A stretch of 7,681 nucleotides of DNA from Burkholderiales bacterium RIFCSPHIGHO2_12_FULL_61_11. GTDB lineage: Bacteria > Pseudomonadota > Gammaproteobacteria > Burkholderiales > Burkholderiaceae_C. The position numbers were made by a program, and so were the translations under genes. This document shows, piece by piece, positions 6,001-7,681 of the stretch (its first letter is position 1; the number at the start of each line of letters is the position of its first letter). The notes beneath the pieces were generated by a model. It was not told where the DNA came from and did not search any database. It was given only the letters and a program-made list of their open reading frames with translations. Location: NCBI GenBank assembly GCA_001770785.1, contig MERZ01000112.1, forward strand, positions 1-7,681, given 5' to 3'.

Positions 6001-6659
6001 AGCGCTACCAGGCGCTGGTGCGCGAGACCGAGGCGGCCGAGCGCCGGGTCGTCGGCGACGGGGTGCCCCTGCGCCTGACCGCAACCGTGGCCCGGGTGTT
6101 TGGAAAACTGCTGGCGGTCAAGGACGAGTACGAGGTGGCGCGGCTCTACACCAACGGCGCTTTCGAAACCGACCTGCAGCGCCAGTTCGAGGGTGACTTC
6201 AGCCTGCGCTTTCACATGGCGCCACCGCTGCTCGCGCGCCTCGGGCCCGATGGCCGTCCGCGCAAGATCGAGTTCGGCCCGCGGCTGATGCCATTGCTGC
6301 GGCTGCTCGCGCGCGGCCGGGTGCTGCGCGGATCGGTGCTGGATGTTTTTGGACGCACCGACGAGCGCCGCATGGAGCGCGAGCTGGCTGCGGACTATGC
6401 GCAGATGGTCCGGGCGCTGCTGCCGCGACTTTCTGCCGAGGCGCTGGACCAAGCGGTCGAGCTTGCCGCACTGGGCGAAGGCATACGCGGCTTTGGTCAC
6501 GTCAAGCTCGCCAATCTGCGCTCGGTCAAGCTCAAGGAGCAGGCGCTGGCGCACGCCCTCGGGCTCGATTTCATCGCTGGTCCCACCGTTTTGCAACTGA
6601 TAGAGTCGATGCGCGGGCGCGATGCGCTGCGGGCGATCCCTGTGGTGGTGTCCCCTTGA
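3045..6659 (+). CDS. Fused indolepyruvate:ferredoxin oxidoreductase (IorA-IorB type)
   Basis: The predicted reaction is oxidative decarboxylation of aryl pyruvates (indolepyruvate, phenylpyruvate) to aryl-acetyl-CoA with reduction of ferredoxin, a step in aromatic amino acid breakdown in the cytoplasm. At 1204 residues it has the length of the single-chain bacterial form that joins the alpha and beta subunits. Order: pyrimidine-binding TPP domain (about 25-220) with E101/E102 in VNEELGATA; a middle domain; YFCSGCPHNTST (C448, C451); the diphosphate-binding TPP motif G513-D-G to N542; a ferredoxin-like region with C652, C655, C658, C664 and C685, C691, C696; the IorB/gamma domain from G745-V-G-G-T-G (about 740-940); and a C-terminal family-specific domain (about 940-1204, DUF6537 type). 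All key motifs are present, so it should be active. It stands as a single gene, convergent with glnE. Its GC content looks higher than that of the diiron gene, suggesting separate origin. Exact substrate (indole- versus phenylpyruvate) cannot be told from sequence. Confidence 0.94.
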   Translation: MNSLALRDAAPDAMCFPALRTDYRLADNLEAVQGQVFLTGTQALVRLPLMQAVLDQAAGLNTGGFISGYRGSPLGAYDQQLWKAKHLLEAHRIRFLPAVNEELGATAVLGSQQVENDAERTVDGVFAIWYGKGPGVDRAGDALRHGNAYGASPRGGVLAVIGDDHGCVSSSMPHQSDFTLQAWSLPVLNPANVAEMIEFGLYGWALSRFSGCWVGLKAISETVESGSTVDLDAIRVRFEAPTDFTPPPGGLHYRWPDLPSLVIEQRLAAKLDAVRAFARSNSIDRLVCPAERADIGIVTCGKAHLDLLEALRRLGLGVADLEANGIRLYKVGLSFPLEAGRMHDFAHGLKEILVVEEKGPVVEQQIKNLFYNLQAGARPVVIGKTGQCGAPLLPALGELRPSRVMPVIAEWLATHRPALDRREHVIDFTAPQLLSNAADGVRRVPYFCSGCPHNTSTRVPEGSHAQAGIGCHFMASWMPDRETTGLIQMGGEGVDWVAHSGFTRTQHVFQNLGDGTYFHSGFLAIRQAIAAGTHVTYKILYNDAVAMTGGQPVDGTVTVDGIARQVEAEGARRVVVVSDEPEKYHGHEGQFPRGTSFHHRSELDAVQRELREVKGVTVLIYDQTCAAEKRRRRKKKAYFDPDRRLFINAAVCEGCGDCGKQSNCLSIIPLDTRFGRKRMIDQSSCNKDYSCVDGFCPSFVSVIGGKVRKAVGAAFDETQLAARVAELPLPAGHDWSGPYDLLVTGVGGTGVVTVGALVTMAAHLEGKSASVLDFMGFAQKGGQVLSFVRLAMDPAALNQVRIDTQQADALIACDLVVGASNDALQTIKHGRTRVVANLHEIQTAKFVLDADADLHVDALLDKIRFAAGEAQLQTCDAQALSVRLLGDTIGANMLLLGFAWQLGLVPVSLAALARAIELNGVAVANNLTAFSLGRLAAASPQALEALAGGAGDASGSRPNDADEALAILVERHVAHLTAYQHAAYAERYQALVRETEAAERRVVGDGVPLRLTATVARVFGKLLAVKDEYEVARLYTNGAFETDLQRQFEGDFSLRFHMAPPLLARLGPDGRPRKIEFGPRLMPLLRLLARGRVLRGSVLDVFGRTDERRMERELAADYAQMVRALLPRLSAEALDQAVELAALGEGIRGFGHVKLANLRSVKLKEQALAHALGLDFIAGPTVLQLIESMRGRDALRAIPVVVSP

Positions 6660-6660
6660 C

Positions 6661-6685
6661 CGACGCTCGAAGCCGGTGAGCGTTG
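6661..6685 (+). terminator. Hairpin after the oxidoreductase stop codon
   Basis: CGACGCTC (6661-6668) pairs with GAGCGTTG (6678-6685), 8 bp with one G-T wobble, around a 9-nt loop, one base after the TGA at 6657-6659. No T-run follows, so it would be a weak intrinsic terminator or a 3'-end protecting stem. Its position right after the stop of a convergent gene supports a transcript-end role. Confidence 0.4.
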
Positions 6686-6730
6686 ATTGCAGCGGCCTGA
6701 TGCTGCCCCTTTCACGCCAAGGCGTCGAGC

Positions 6731-6833
6731 CCATGGCGGCTGCTGATCGACTGGCCCGAAGGCGAGGATGAGTCGGCACGCCAGCCTCTGTCAGCGATAA
6801 GAAAACTTCGCCGAACGCCTGGATGGGTTGAAA
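6731..6833 (+). pseudogene. Scrap of an IS701-type transposase, frameshifted
   Basis: The plus strand reads PWRLLIDWPEGEDESARQ (6731-6784), then PLSAI. This closely follows the WLLIEWPEGExEPxxxxLSTLP block of IS701-family DDE transposases. One extra base near 6800 then shifts the frame, after which ENFAERLDGLK (6801-6833) fits the next part of that block (PENxxFxxLVxLAK). Only about 33 codons remain, with no start, catalytic residues or terminal repeats visible. The scrap runs straight into the 3' end of glnE. It is read by eye from family memory, so moderate confidence only. Confidence 0.45.
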
Positions 6834-7681
6834 TCAGCGGGCATCACCCAAGGTGGCGGCCCAGAGCGCCAGCACGGCCTCGCGTTCATCCTGCAGCGCG
6901 GGCGGGCTGACCTGGCTCGGTGCTTCGTTCAGGCGCGCGTTGTGCTGCACGCGGCGCAGCGTTCGGTAGGCGCTGGCGGCGCGCTGGCCGACGCCTGGCG
7001 GCAACAAGCCGGCAATTTCCGCGCGTTGCAGCAAGGCGATGTTGCCGACGTTGTCGACCAGTTCGGGGTGCTGCGCCGACTGCGAGAGCACCAGAAACTG
7101 CACGGCAAATTCGGCGTCGAGCATGCCGCCCGTGCTGTGCTTCACATCGAATTTGTCACCCTTGACCGGATGCGCCGCGCGCACCTTCTCGCGCATGGCG
7201 ACGATTTCGCCGCGCAGTGCCGCCGCGTCGCGTGGTGCCGTGATGACGCTGCGGCGGATTTCGTCAAAACGCTGGCGCAGCGATTCGTCGCCGAGCACGA
7301 AGCGCGCGCGCGTCATGGCCTGGTGTTCCCAGGTCCAGGCGGTATTGCTGCCGCGCTGCTGCTGATAGCGGCGATAGGCTTCAAACGGCGTGACCAGCAG
7401 GCCCGAGCTGCCGTTGGGGCGCAAGGCGGTATCGATTTCAAACAGGTCGCCCTCGCCAGTCTTGATGGTCAGCCAGCTGATCAGCTTGCGCACCAGCGCG
7501 GCATAGACTTCCGACGCGCGTTCATCGTCGTCTTCGTAGACAAACACGATGTCCAGGTCGCTGCCATACGAGAGCTCCTTGCCGCCCAGCTTGCCGTAGG
7601 CAATGATGGCGAATTGCGGGGTCACGCGGTGCTTGTTTTTCAGGCGCTGCCAGCACCAGTCGGCGGTGATGAACAAAATGG
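6834..7681 (-). CDS. glnE: Glutamine synthetase adenylyltransferase/deadenylylase, C-terminal part (runs off right edge)
   Basis: GlnE attaches AMP to, and removes it from, a tyrosine of glutamine synthetase, under control of PII protein and glutamine, and so tunes nitrogen assimilation. The window holds the last 281 or so residues of a protein usually of about 900-1000. They cover the C-terminal, adenylylating nucleotidyltransferase domain: YGKLGGKELSYGSDLD with its two metal-binding aspartates (7557-7559 and 7551-7553), the third in FEIDTALRP (7431-7433), then the helical domain with GGMLDAEFAVQFLVL and the final helices ending at TGA 6834-6836. The frame stays open to the window edge (the in-frame TTG at 7674-7676 is not the true start), so the N-terminal deadenylylating half lies beyond 7681. 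It is convergent with the oxidoreductase gene, leaving 174 bp between their stops. Codon use looks ordinary for the window. Assignment is secure. Confidence 0.94.
   Translation of the reverse strand, partial: ILFITADWCWQRLKNKHRVTPQFAIIAYGKLGGKELSYGSDLDIVFVYEDDDERASEVYAALVRKLISWLTIKTGEGDLFEIDTALRPNGSSGLLVTPFEAYRRYQQQRGSNTAWTWEHQAMTRARFVLGDESLRQRFDEIRRSVITAPRDAAALRGEIVAMREKVRAAHPVKGDKFDVKHSTGGMLDAEFAVQFLVLSQSAQHPELVDNVGNIALLQRAEIAGLLPPGVGQRAASAYRTLRRVQHNARLNEAPSQVSPPALQDEREAVLALWAATLGDAR

Noticed and set aside
3045..6659. Split of the oxidoreductase into separate iorA and iorB genes
   Set aside because: The frame is continuous from the TPP domain through the Fe-S region into the gamma domain without stop or frameshift, and the single-chain form is a known family architecture.
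5727..6779. 350-codon minus-strand frame over the end of the oxidoreductase gene
   Set aside because: It is again an antisense shadow, rich in Gln/Arg/His, with no ribosome site and no recognisable domain.

Overview
The window looks like chromosome of a GC-rich betaproteobacterium, most likely Burkholderiales and close to Comamonadaceae. This rests on protein style (a YibF-like glutathione S-transferase, a stand-alone heptose adenylyltransferase, GlnE), on TAAAAT-type promoter-like hexamers in intergenic DNA, and on short intergenic repeats of a kind I associate with that family. The assignment is an inference from reading, not from a search.

Layout, left to right. (1) 30-683 (+) is a complete GST-family gene. 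(2) 684-1277 is a 594-bp stretch without a convincing intact gene. It holds small hairpins, two TAAAAT hexamers, and on the minus strand a degraded-looking reading frame (709-1197) broken by one in-frame TGA. (3) 1278-2156 (+) is a ferritin-like diiron protein resembling acyl-ACP desaturases. It is joined by a 4-nt stop/start overlap to 2153-2638 (+), a D-glycero-beta-D-manno-heptose 1-phosphate adenylyltransferase for LPS core precursor synthesis. These two form a tight operon. (4) 2639-3044 is a spacer with a hairpin and repeat remnant just after the operon, followed by three dyad symmetries leading into the next gene. (5) 3045-6659 (+) is a 1204-residue fused indolepyruvate:ferredoxin oxidoreductase, a 2-oxoacid oxidoreductase of aromatic amino acid breakdown. 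(6) 6660-6833 is a convergent spacer with a hairpin and what reads as a frameshifted scrap of an IS701-type transposase. (7) 6834-7681 (-) is the 3' part of glnE, which continues past the right edge.

The window mixes housekeeping functions (LPS core heptose, nitrogen regulation through glutamine synthetase adenylylation) with one catabolic gene. The oxidoreductase gene reads as visibly more GC-rich than the diiron gene and is bordered by intergenic debris on both sides, including the transposase scrap. The simplest reading is a catabolic gene inserted between older chromosomal genes. I found no CRISPR array, tRNA, rRNA, phage module or obvious defence system, and nothing that clearly amounts to a new biological system. 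The most interesting loose ends are the eroded minus-strand frame at 709-1197, the palindrome-rich leader of the oxidoreductase gene, and the coupling of an uncharacterised diiron protein to a heptose-nucleotide gene.
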